Shown here in pieces: positions 36,143 to 43,769 of a stretch of 64,000 nucleotides of DNA. The notes beneath the pieces were generated by a model. It saw only the letters and a list, made by a program, of their open reading frames with translations. It had not been told where the DNA came from and did not search any database. Position 1 is the stretch's first letter; every line of letters starts with the position of its first letter. This stretch comes from JAKQIM01 sp964633225 (GTDB lineage: Bacteria; Chloroflexota; Anaerolineae; Anaerolineales; UBA4823), in the NCBI GenBank assembly GCA_964633225.1, contig CAZWFQ010000008.1, positions 1 to 64,000 of the forward strand, written 5' to 3'. A program made the translations under genes and the position numbers.

Positions 36143-36580
36143 ATGGCACAGAATGAAAAGGTCAAACAACCTAAGATCCTGATCCTGGCTACGCTGGCAG
36201 GCGGGTATGCCGGGGCTGATGCGGCTGGCCAGGTGCATGTTGGTTACCCGGCCAATACCTATATCCTGCCAGTTATATCACCGGTCATGTTCCCGCCGGA
36301 ATTCTTCATCCGTGCTTTTGACCGTGGCATTGACGCGATCATCATTATGTACAGTGGCACCGACAGCCCCTATAAGGTTGAAGCCGATGGCACGGCTGAC
36401 CTGGTCAACCGCACCTACGCGTTGATGAAGACCCGCGGGATCGACATTCGCCGCCTGCGCCTGGCGGCCATTTGTACGGTCTGCGTCAAGCCTTTCTTGA
36501 AGGAGGTCAACCAGATGGCTGATCTATTGAAAGGCATTGGTTTTGTCAGGGACGAAATTACCGCACCCGCAGCGGCGTAG
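36143..36580 (+). CDS. MvhD/FlpD-like protein lacking the family's cluster cysteines
   Basis: A 145-residue protein that aligns by pattern with the methyl-viologen hydrogenase delta subunit/FlpD family: GGYAGADAAGQ, YPANTYILPVISP, FIRAFDRGIDAIII. In canonical members the first glycine position, the SP position and the YSGTDSPYKVE region carry cysteines for a [2Fe-2S] cluster; here all are replaced. Only Cys111 and Cys114 (AICTVCVKPF) remain. MvhD normally passes electrons to HdrA, whose homologues follow. This copy may be a structural adaptor or use a different cofactor. The ATG at 36143 was chosen over an extension that runs through the hairpin; the leader GATAGGAATCC gives a fair ribosome site. 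Confidence 0.8.
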   Translation: MAQNEKVKQPKILILATLAGGYAGADAAGQVHVGYPANTYILPVISPVMFPPEFFIRAFDRGIDAIIIMYSGTDSPYKVEADGTADLVNRTYALMKTRGIDIRRLRLAAICTVCVKPFLKEVNQMADLLKGIGFVRDEITAPAAA

Positions 36581-36597
36581 ACGAAAGGAGCAATGCT

Positions 36598-37893
36598 TTG
36601 GAAAACATTAAGGTAGATGCCGTGGTGGTTGGCGGCGGGATTGCCGGGATGCAGGCTGCCCTGGACTTGGGGGATCAGGGCTTCCAGGTGGCATTGGTGG
36701 AACGCGAGCCCAGTATTGGCGGTAAGATGATCATCATGAGCAAGGTTTTTCCCACCCTAGACTGCTGCTCTTGTATCACCACCCCGAAGATGTCTTCTGT
36801 GGCACATCACCCCAATATTACGCTGTTCACCTATTGTGATGTGCAATCTGTGGTAGAGGCAAATGGCGGTTACCGGGTGAATGTGGTGCAAAAGCCGCGC
36901 TACGTGGACGCGAGCAAATGCACTGGCTGTCGCGAATGCGAATACGCCTGCCCGGTTACCGTTCCCAGCCCATTTGACCGGGAATTGGGTTCGTACCGCA
37001 CCATCCGCGTGCCTTTTTCAACCGCAGTGCCCCAGGTTGCAGTTTTGGATATGGATTATTGCATCTTGTGCGGCAAGTGCGAGAAGGTTTGTGCGCCCAA
37101 GGCGGTAAATTATACCCAACAGCCCGAGCCTTTTGAGATCCAAACAACCACATTGGTGGTGGCTTCTGGCTATGAACTGACTCCATTGGACGCTAAAAAA
37201 GAATATGGCGGCGGCAAGCTGCGCAATGTGATTGATCCATTGATGATGGAGCGTTTCCTGGCACCTACGGGGCCGTACGGCCGCTTGCTGCGCCCGGGTG
37301 ATGGGAAGGAGCCTTCTTCGATTGCATTTGTGCAATGCGCTGGCTCGCGCGACACCACGCTGGGCGTAGAATACTGCTCGCGAGTATGTTGTATGTACGC
37401 CATCAAGCAGGCTATGCTCATTTCTGGCGCTTTGCCCTTGGCCGAGATCACCATTTATTACATGGACATCCGCACCTTTGGGAAAGGCTACGAGCAGTTC
37501 TATCAAAACGCCCAGGCCATGGGGGTAGAGTTTATCCGTGGCAAAGTGGCTTCTATTCGCGAGGATGAAGAGCAAAATCTGATTGTGAAGGTAGAGATGA
37601 CCGAAGAAGGCCGCATTGTTGACCGCACCCACGATCTGGTTGTGCTTTCACTGGGCATGCTGCCTTACCCTGGGGCAGCCCAGGTGTTCAACCTGCCCCT
37701 GGGAAGTGACAAATTCATTGCTATCCCCTCGCCCAATGCCAACCCGTGCGCTACAGCCCAGCCAGGAATTTTTGCCACCGGCGCAGCGACGGGCCCTATG
37801 GATATTGTGGACAGCATTGTCACCGCCAGCTCGGCGGCTGCGGCTGCCTCGGCCTATATCCGCGAGCATCAAAAAGAGGCGATCTATGCCTGA
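36598..37893 (+). CDS. HdrA/QmoA-like Fe-S flavoprotein
   Basis: A 431-residue FAD protein. The FAD Rossmann motif is VVVGGGIAGMQAA (9-21); LDCCSCITTPKM (55-65) is the HdrA/QmoA cysteine motif. Two [4Fe-4S] ferredoxin motifs are inserted at Cys108/111/114/118 and Cys155/158/161/165. The C-terminal half carries FVQCAGSRD and YCSRVCCMYAIKQA, typical of HdrA-like proteins. The start is TTG 36598 with AAAGGAG at 36584-36590; the nearby ATG at 36593 runs into a stop. It is sized like QmoA of sulfate reducers, but no sat or apr genes are present. Likely role: intracellular electron transfer to the membrane subunit downstream. Confidence 0.88.
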   Translation: MENIKVDAVVVGGGIAGMQAALDLGDQGFQVALVEREPSIGGKMIIMSKVFPTLDCCSCITTPKMSSVAHHPNITLFTYCDVQSVVEANGGYRVNVVQKPRYVDASKCTGCRECEYACPVTVPSPFDRELGSYRTIRVPFSTAVPQVAVLDMDYCILCGKCEKVCAPKAVNYTQQPEPFEIQTTTLVVASGYELTPLDAKKEYGGGKLRNVIDPLMMERFLAPTGPYGRLLRPGDGKEPSSIAFVQCAGSRDTTLGVEYCSRVCCMYAIKQAMLISGALPLAEITIYYMDIRTFGKGYEQFYQNAQAMGVEFIRGKVASIREDEEQNLIVKVEMTEEGRIVDRTHDLVVLSLGMLPYPGAAQVFNLPLGSDKFIAIPSPNANPCATAQPGIFATGAATGPMDIVDSIVTASSAAAAASAYIREHQKEAIYA

Positions 37894-39970
37894 GAAAAAC
37901 GAAAACCCTGAAAACGCTGAAAACATCGACAACGCCGAAAACACTGCGCCTGCCAATCTTGATGCTGAGGAAGTGCGCGTTGGCGTATACACCTGTCACT
38001 GCGGGGGCAATATCAGCCACGTGGTGCAGTGTGAACGCGTGGCCAAGATGGCTGGCAAGTTGTCAAATGTGGCTGTCACGCGCACAGACGCATCTTTTTG
38101 TTCGGATGCCGGGCAGGCAATTATCGAAAAAGACATCAAAGAGCTTGGCATCAACCGTGTCGTTATTGGTGCCTGTGCGCCCTCTTTGCACGAACAAACC
38201 TTCCGCGGCACAGTGATGCGCGCCGGGCTAAACCCATACCTGTACCATCATGTGGGGTTGCGCGAACAGGATAGCTGGGTGCATGATGGTGACCAAGAAG
38301 GAGCTACCGAAAAGGCCATGCGCTTGATGGCTGCCGGTGTGGCAAAAGCCCGCCTGCTGAAACCGCTCCAGCCGATCCGCCTGGACGCTGAAAAACAGGC
38401 CCTAGTGATCGGTGGTGGTGTGGCAGGCTTGCGGGCGGCATTGGATATTGCCCGCCAGGGCGTCCGTGTGACCCTGGTAGAGAAATCTCCCTTCTTGGGC
38501 GGGCGCATGGCGCAGCTTGAATCGGTCTTCCCCACCGACGATGTCCCGCGTCAATTGCTGAGCAGCCTGATTGAAGCAGTAGCCGGGCACGAGAAGATTA
38601 CCGTGTTGACCTATGCTGAGGTGAAGGGTATTTCTGGTTACGTGGGCAATTTTAACGTCCAGATCATTCAACATGGGCGCGGCGTCAGCGATGAGACGGC
38701 AGAAGCGTTTATGGCAGCCTGTACTCAAGAAACCCCCGATGCCTTCAACTACGGCCTGACACAGCGTAAGGTGATCTACCGCCCATACCCTGGATGTTAT
38801 CCATCTACCCCTGCGGTGGATTGGGAACAGTACAATGGAGAGCCTATCCAGGTGAATGGGCAGCCTGTGGTGCTTAAGGATGAGTTACAGCCCTATGAGG
38901 TGCTGGTTGGCGCTATTGTGTTGGCAACCGGTTTTGACCCCTACGAGCCGCGCCGGGGCGAGTATGGCTATGGCGTGCTGCCCCAGGTGGTCACCCTGCC
39001 GCAGCTCATTCGCCACCTGGCACTGCTAAAGGATGGCAAAGAACTCACTTGGAATGGCCGACCGGTGCAGAATGTGGTGATGATCCACTGCGTGGGCAGT
39101 CGCGAAATTGACGGCATCCACGAGCCGCAGGCCGATGGACAGGTGAACAACTACTGCTCGCGCGTTTGCTGTACAGCTACGCTGCATACAGCCTTGGATC
39201 TGCGCCATCGCTTCCCCAAGCTGAACGTGTATGAACTGTACCAGGATATCCGCTCTTACGGGCGCGGGCACGAGGAGCTATATCGCCAAACGCAAAATGC
39301 TATGGTGCGTTTTGTGCTCTATCACAGCAATGAAAGCCCCGAAGTGGTGGCTGCCGAGCCTGGCGATACCTGCCCGGTGTTGGTGCGAGTGAAGGATTAC
39401 CTGACTTATGGCGAAGAGATTGAGGTCCCGGCAGACCTGGTAGTGCTGGCGGTGGGCATGATGCCGCGGCAAGTTGATGACCTGGTGAATATGCTCAAGG
39501 TTTCACGCGGTGCTGATCGCTTCTTGTTAGAGGCGCATCCTAAGCTGCGACCTGTAGAAATGGCTGTGCGCGGCATTGTGTTGGCGGGCACTGCCCAAGG
39601 CCCAATGACCATCCAAGAAAGCCTGGCGGCCGCCTCGGCGGCCGCGGCCAAAGTAGCCAGTCTGTTGGCGCTTGGCAAGGTGGAACTGCCCCCATTTGTG
39701 GCGCAGGTAGATCCGGCGAAATGCAATGGTACAGGCGCCTGTGTTACAGCCTGCCTGGAAGAGGGTGCCATTGCCCTGCAAACCTTTATCGAGCATGGCG
39801 TGGAAGTGAAGCGTGCCGTGGTTACCCCGGCAAACTGCACCGGCTGCGGCGCCTGCGTGGGTGTCTGCCCCAACCGGGCCATTGATGTGCAGTCTTGGAC
39901 TCTAGAACAGTACGATGCCATGGTGGATGCGATTGCCATGGATCTGCCAGTTTTGATGGAGGCGGAATAA
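37886..39970 (+). CDS. HdrA-like (QmoB-type) Fe-S flavoprotein
   Basis: A 694-residue second HdrA homologue overlapping the first by 8 bp. After an Asn/Glu/Ala-rich N-terminal stretch (5-24) come VGVYTCHCGGNIS, FCSDAGQ and GACAPSLHEQTFR, the HdrA N-terminal module; the FAD motif VIGGGVAGLRAA; and NYCSRVCCTATL. At the C-terminus lie two ferredoxin motifs. The second is complete (Cys651/654/657/661). The first reads CNGTGAC then TAC: Cys613, Cys619 and Cys623 are kept, but the second position is Thr616, so that cluster may be [3Fe-4S] or altered. The long in-frame extension upstream overlaps the first gene and is not used. Confidence 0.9.
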   Translation: MPEKNENPENAENIDNAENTAPANLDAEEVRVGVYTCHCGGNISHVVQCERVAKMAGKLSNVAVTRTDASFCSDAGQAIIEKDIKELGINRVVIGACAPSLHEQTFRGTVMRAGLNPYLYHHVGLREQDSWVHDGDQEGATEKAMRLMAAGVAKARLLKPLQPIRLDAEKQALVIGGGVAGLRAALDIARQGVRVTLVEKSPFLGGRMAQLESVFPTDDVPRQLLSSLIEAVAGHEKITVLTYAEVKGISGYVGNFNVQIIQHGRGVSDETAEAFMAACTQETPDAFNYGLTQRKVIYRPYPGCYPSTPAVDWEQYNGEPIQVNGQPVVLKDELQPYEVLVGAIVLATGFDPYEPRRGEYGYGVLPQVVTLPQLIRHLALLKDGKELTWNGRPVQNVVMIHCVGSREIDGIHEPQADGQVNNYCSRVCCTATLHTALDLRHRFPKLNVYELYQDIRSYGRGHEELYRQTQNAMVRFVLYHSNESPEVVAAEPGDTCPVLVRVKDYLTYGEEIEVPADLVVLAVGMMPRQVDDLVNMLKVSRGADRFLLEAHPKLRPVEMAVRGIVLAGTAQGPMTIQESLAAASAAAAKVASLLALGKVELPPFVAQVDPAKCNGTGACVTACLEEGAIALQTFIEHGVEVKRAVVTPANCTGCGACVGVCPNRAIDVQSWTLEQYDAMVDAIAMDLPVLMEAE

Positions 39971-40275
39971 TGAGTGACCAAAAAGTCGAAGCCCCTTCGC
40001 GCGCCGAGGTACTGAAGAAGCTGCGTGAAGCGCATGCACCAACCGTCGAACGGGCACAGGCTATGATGAAAGAACAAAGGCAAATGCAAAATGCCATTTG
40101 CCAGTTCATTCGCGAGACCCCTAAGACGATTCCACAGATTGCTGCCGAGATTGGCAAACCAACCCACGATGTGTTGTGGTTTGTGGCCTCCTTGAAAAAG
40201 TATGGCATTGTCATCGAAACGGGCATGTGCGGCGATTATCCGCTCTATCAGCGGGCAAAGGAGGTGCAAGCATGA
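39970..40275 (+). CDS. small winged-helix-like protein embedded in the Hdr/Qmo genes
   Basis: A 101-residue soluble protein. Residues 45-90 read as a helix-turn-helix or winged-helix unit: CQFIRETPKTIPQIAAEIGKP and VLWFVASLKKYGIVIETG. The N-terminal half is a charged helix. It starts on the last base of the preceding stop (TAATG) and its stop overlaps the next gene (ATGA), so it is translationally coupled between two enzyme subunits, an unusual place for a regulator. It may be a regulator of the operon or an adaptor of the complex. Two cysteines (in AICQF and GMCGDY) might bind metal or persulfide. Confidence 0.8.
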   Translation: MSDQKVEAPSRAEVLKKLREAHAPTVERAQAMMKEQRQMQNAICQFIRETPKTIPQIAAEIGKPTHDVLWFVASLKKYGIVIETGMCGDYPLYQRAKEVQA

Positions 40276-41441
40276 GTTCTCGTGTAGACCCTAACCTGAT
40301 GAGCGAGCTCAAAGAATATGGCGCGGTTGGTTTGGAAAAATGTATCAATTGTGGAAACTGCACTGCCATTTGCCCGCTGGCCAGTGATGAATACAGCTTT
40401 CCGCGGAATATGATCCGGCTGTCTCAAATGGGTTTAAAAGACCGCATGCTGTCCAGTCTGGATCCCTGGCTGTGTTATTACTGCGGGGAATGCTCAGAGA
40501 CTTGCCCGCAGAAGGCAGAGCCTGCTGAAACCATGATGTCGATCAGGCGCTGGCTGACAGCACAGTATGATACCTCAGGGCATGGCGCTAAACTTTATCG
40601 CTCCGAACGGGCAGTGTTCACATCTGTCTTGAAGGGAGCAATACTAAACCTGGTTATCCTTGCGTTGTTTTATATATTTGGGATTGCACGCCTTGTGACA
40701 GATCGAGTGGAACTTAACACTGTATTCCCAGTCATGTGGGTATGGGCAGTTGTTGTGATCCACTTTTTCTATCTCAGCGTCAAGGTTCTTATGAACATGC
40801 GTACAATGATCCGGAATGTGCTCGGTAAGGATTTGCCGAGGATTCCCCTCATGGCTTACATCACAGAGTTTAAGACCTTTTTGACGCACTTCTTCACCCA
40901 AAGACGCTGGAAGGATTGCGATGGCGATGCTAACACTGCCAGGTTGAAACACCTGCTCTTCATGTCTGGCTACGGGGTCATGCTGTTGCTGATTGTGCCT
41001 CTTTTATGGTGGTTTCAGACGGATAACATCTACCCCATCTATCACCCTCAACGCTGGTTAGGCTACTATGCCACAATTGTGATGATCATTTTCGCGGTTG
41101 ACACTTTGCGAGGCCGTGTACGCAAAGCTGTTGAACGGCACAGATTTTCACATCCCAGTGATTGGATGTTCCCTCTCTTCATTCTGTTTGGGGCCGTCAC
41201 AGGAATTCTGATTCACATCTTCCGGTATCTAGGCGCTACCACTGCGATCTGGGCTTGGCCGACTTATATCATCTATGTTATCCATGTGCTGGCGATGGCT
41301 GCCATGCTGGATACAGAAGTTGGCATTGGAAAGTGGATGCATATGATGTACCGCCCGCTGGCTATGTATCTGGATGCAGTTAAAAAACGGGCAGTTGTTG
41401 AAGAAGAAATCCTAAGCCAATCGCTGTCCCCAGCAGATTAG
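40272..41441 (+). CDS. QmoC/HdrC-like membrane Fe-S subunit
   Basis: A 389-residue protein with an N-terminal HdrC-like ferredoxin domain and a C-terminal membrane domain. Two [4Fe-4S] motifs are complete: Cys24/27/30/34 and Cys68/71/74/78. Hydrophobic segments at about 118-135, 152-172, 228-250, 262-282, 300-322 and 330-350 form a NarI/QmoC-like b-type cytochrome region, with histidines in the first, second and later helices that may hold heme. It would connect the HdrA-like proteins with the quinone pool. Length matches QmoC (about 390). Confidence 0.9.
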   Translation: MSSRVDPNLMSELKEYGAVGLEKCINCGNCTAICPLASDEYSFPRNMIRLSQMGLKDRMLSSLDPWLCYYCGECSETCPQKAEPAETMMSIRRWLTAQYDTSGHGAKLYRSERAVFTSVLKGAILNLVILALFYIFGIARLVTDRVELNTVFPVMWVWAVVVIHFFYLSVKVLMNMRTMIRNVLGKDLPRIPLMAYITEFKTFLTHFFTQRRWKDCDGDANTARLKHLLFMSGYGVMLLLIVPLLWWFQTDNIYPIYHPQRWLGYYATIVMIIFAVDTLRGRVRKAVERHRFSHPSDWMFPLFILFGAVTGILIHIFRYLGATTAIWAWPTYIIYVIHVLAMAAMLDTEVGIGKWMHMMYRPLAMYLDAVKKRAVVEEEILSQSLSPAD

Positions 41442-41495
41442 CTCAAGGGATAAATAATCAGGTTTTCAAGATTTTCTAACAAATGGAGGCCAGAA

Positions 41496-41867
41496 TTGAC
41501 CGACGAAAGTTTAGCAAAGGTTGTTGTAGTCTTGAATCACGATGATCCTCAGGGCGTAATGGCAGCTTTGGTAATGGCGGCTGCGGCTGCGTCCACAGGC
41601 GATCAGGTGTTGTTCTTCGTACAGCCGGGCGGGGCAAAGATCCTGGCCAAAGGTGAGCTAGAGAAATACCAGGGTCTGAAAGGCCAGCCTAACCCTGTGG
41701 ACCTCTTGGATGCCATCCAGGTTTTAGATGGACGAGTCATTTTGTGTGAGCTTGGTTTGCCTGTTTGGGACATGAAGGCTGAGGATCTTGTCGATGGCGT
41801 GGAAGTGATGATGGCTTCGACATTCCTGTTTGAAGCTGAAGGCGCAAAGATGGTGTTCAGCTATTAA
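41496..41867 (+). CDS. DsrE-family sulfur relay protein (first copy)
   Basis: A 123-residue DsrE/F-like protein with the conserved cysteine Cys84 in RVILCELGLP; it is the only cysteine, so it is the probable persulfide site. The start is TTG 41496, with TGGAGG at 41484-41489. It follows the QmoC-like gene by 54 bp and precedes a TusA gene. DsrE and TusA commonly exchange sulfane sulfur. Confidence 0.86.
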   Translation: MTDESLAKVVVVLNHDDPQGVMAALVMAAAAASTGDQVLFFVQPGGAKILAKGELEKYQGLKGQPNPVDLLDAIQVLDGRVILCELGLPVWDMKAEDLVDGVEVMMASTFLFEAEGAKMVFSY

Positions 41868-41920
41868 TTGGCTGTGCGCTTAAGATAATTGATTCTAAAA
41901 AATAAGGAGAAAGCTTGGTT

Positions 41921-42172
41921 ATGAGCGACAATATCACCCCCACCAAAACCCTGAACGTGTGCGGAAAGATTTGCCCCTATCCGGATATGGATACCATGAC
42001 CACCCTGAAGAAAATGCAAAAAGGGGAGATCTTGGAAGTGCTGTTGGATTATCCATTGTCTGTTGAGCGCATTCCCCGCAACCTGGCGAAACAAGGACAC
42101 AAGTTGTTGTCTGTAGAGCAGATTGACGGCCCGAGCCATCGTATGCTGATTGAAGCTTATGGACTCAAATAA
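41921..42172 (+). CDS. TusA-family sulfur carrier protein (second copy)
   Basis: An 83-residue protein with two cysteines in CGKICPYP (Cys14 and Cys18); Cys18 of the CPYP motif is the expected persulfide carrier and Cys14 is an extra one. The CPYPDMDTM form is typical of TusA/YeeD proteins next to YeeE/YedE transporters. The start could be TTG 41915 (five bases from AAGGAG) or ATG 41921. It sits 27 bp before the transporter gene. Confidence 0.88.
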   Translation: MSDNITPTKTLNVCGKICPYPDMDTMTTLKKMQKGEILEVLLDYPLSVERIPRNLAKQGHKLLSVEQIDGPSHRMLIEAYGLK

Positions 42173-42199
42173 CACTCACCTGATAATTGGAGAATGACA

Positions 42200-43231
42200 A
42201 TGACCATCTTGACCGGTTTGTTTGTAGGGGCTTTGTTTGGCTTTGCGCTGCAGCGCGGCCGCTTTTGTATGAACTCTGCTATCCGAGATGTCATCTTGCT
42301 GCAAGACAACACCCTCTTGAAGTCAGTGTTTGTGGCCATCCTGGTGGGCATGCTTGGCTTTGCGGCTATGGCATTGGCTGGCTTGATCAAGATCAGCCCC
42401 ACACCGTTCTTTTGGGGCGCTAACCTGTTGGGCGGTTTCATCTTTGGCATTGGCATGGTGTTGGCCGGTGGCTGTGCCAGTGGTGTCACCTATCGCATTG
42501 GCGAGGGCATGGTGAGCGCACTAGCTGCTTTGATTGGTCTTGCAACCACTGCCACATTGACCGCTATGGGCTTTTTGAAGCCGATCAAAGATGCCTTGCA
42601 AAACAACACCAAGGTTATGGTTGGCGAAGCTAATCCGACCTTGGCGAACATTTTGGGGTTGCCGCATTGGGTGGTGGCGTTTGCCATTGTGATCATTGCT
42701 GCCGTTGTCTGGTACGTACTGGCTCGCAAAAATAAAGAATACGCCGAACCTAAAAGCAACCAGCCTCTTGTTAAGCGCATCTTCAAGCAAGGTTGGGGTT
42801 GGTTGGTAACGGGTGTTGTGATTGGCATCATCAATATGCTGGCCTTCTATTTCTCCACGTTGGCAGGGCGCAGCTACCCGCTTGCCATCACTTCTGGCTG
42901 GATTGGCATTGTCAAGGTCATCCTGGCAGTTCCCGAATCCAAGATGGGCTGGGATTCTTGGTTGGTGTTGGGTATTATCGTCGGCGCCTTCATCGCGGCA
43001 CTGGTTGCTAGCGAGTTTAAGATCCGCTGGCCTGGTTGGAAAATGATCCTTCAGACGTTCGTGGGCGGCTTACTGATGGGTTTCGGTGCTGTCGCATCTG
43101 CCGGTTGTAATGTGACCCATATCCTGAGCGGTCTGCCGCAGTTGGGGATTGGCTCGCTGGTGGGCGCCATCTCCATTGTCTTGGGTGCCTGGCTGGCGGC
43201 ATACCTGATTTTCGTTCGTAAAAACGCATAA
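42200..43231 (+). CDS. YeeE/YedE-family (TsuA-like) sulfur-compound transporter
   Basis: A 343-residue membrane protein with about nine to ten hydrophobic segments. The three cysteine motifs of the family are present: GRFCMNSA, LAGGCASG and SAGCNVTH. In TsuA these cysteines relay thiosulfate through the membrane; related YedE proteins are linked to selenium. TusA upstream matches the usual YeeE-YeeD pairing, favouring thiosulfate or another sulfane sulfur source. The ATG at 42200 lies seven bases after GGAG; an ATG at 42194 is also in frame. Confidence 0.9.
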   Translation: MTILTGLFVGALFGFALQRGRFCMNSAIRDVILLQDNTLLKSVFVAILVGMLGFAAMALAGLIKISPTPFFWGANLLGGFIFGIGMVLAGGCASGVTYRIGEGMVSALAALIGLATTATLTAMGFLKPIKDALQNNTKVMVGEANPTLANILGLPHWVVAFAIVIIAAVVWYVLARKNKEYAEPKSNQPLVKRIFKQGWGWLVTGVVIGIINMLAFYFSTLAGRSYPLAITSGWIGIVKVILAVPESKMGWDSWLVLGIIVGAFIAALVASEFKIRWPGWKMILQTFVGGLLMGFGAVASAGCNVTHILSGLPQLGIGSLVGAISIVLGAWLAAYLIFVRKNA

Positions 43232-43253
43232 CAAACAAAAAAGGAGCAAAACA

Positions 43254-43616
43254 ATGACTCAAAAAATGGTGGTTGTCTGCAATGGCGATGAGCCAAAGAA
43301 CATTATGCCCACGCTGATTTTTGCCTCTTCGGGCCTGGCGCTGGATTACGAAGTACACATTTTCTTCTGCCCGGCTGCCACCAAGTGGACGCTCAAGGAT
43401 GAGATCGAAAAACTTGGCACCCCAAAAGGTCTGCCAAACCCGCTCAAGTTGTTCAATGATATCCTGGATCTGGGCGCCAGGGTCGTGCTGTGCGAGCTGG
43501 CCTTGGAAAATAAAGGCGTTACGCCTGAAGACTTACGCGATCCCCGCATCATTATCGAGAAGGCCCCGCCCTTCTTGATGGCAGCCGATGGGGCTGCGAT
43601 GACGTACGTGTTCTAA
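43254..43616 (+). CDS. DsrE-family sulfur relay protein (second copy)
   Basis: A 120-residue paralogue of the first DsrE protein, with the same RVVLCEL motif (Cys80) and two further cysteines (Cys9, Cys39). Pattern similarity of the two copies (for example LFFVQP/IFFCPA and LCEL) indicates an old duplication. AAAAGGAG precedes the ATG by eight bases. It is the last gene of the sulfur operon and is followed by a palindromic element. Confidence 0.87.
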   Translation: MTQKMVVVCNGDEPKNIMPTLIFASSGLALDYEVHIFFCPAATKWTLKDEIEKLGTPKGLPNPLKLFNDILDLGARVVLCELALENKGVTPEDLRDPRIIIEKAPPFLMAADGAAMTYVF

Positions 43617-43635
43617 GTATTAAGTTCTGATGTAA

Positions 43636-43765
43636 CATTTGGGGCTGTCCCAAAAGTTGCTTTTGGGACAGCCCCGTCACCATAAAGAGGATTTTCGGGG
43701 AGCAGTGACCGCCAGGTATGGTGATCACTGCTCCCCGAAACCCACTTTTCAGACATCCCCAAATG
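43636..43765. repeat. 130-bp nested palindromic element (MITE-like or double terminator)
   Basis: The ends form a 14-bp inverted repeat with one mismatch (43636-43649 and 43752-43765). Inside are two perfect hairpins: 43641-43655/43661-43675 (15-bp stem, 5-nt loop) and 43693-43708/43725-43740 (16-bp stem, 16-nt loop). GGGGCTGTCCCAAAA is a type of end seen in insertion sequences. No T-run follows either stem on the plus strand; on the minus strand the LysR gene ends only 4 bp away. No target-site duplication is evident. It may be a small non-autonomous element that also ends transcription of the convergent genes. Confidence 0.65.
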
Positions 43766-43769
43766 CTTT

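Noticed and set aside
36598..41441. Naming the Hdr-like genes qmoABC of sulfate reduction
   Set aside because: Subunit sizes fit loosely, but no sat/apr/dsr genes are present and the MvhD-like part is separate and cysteine-poor; a functional name would mislead.
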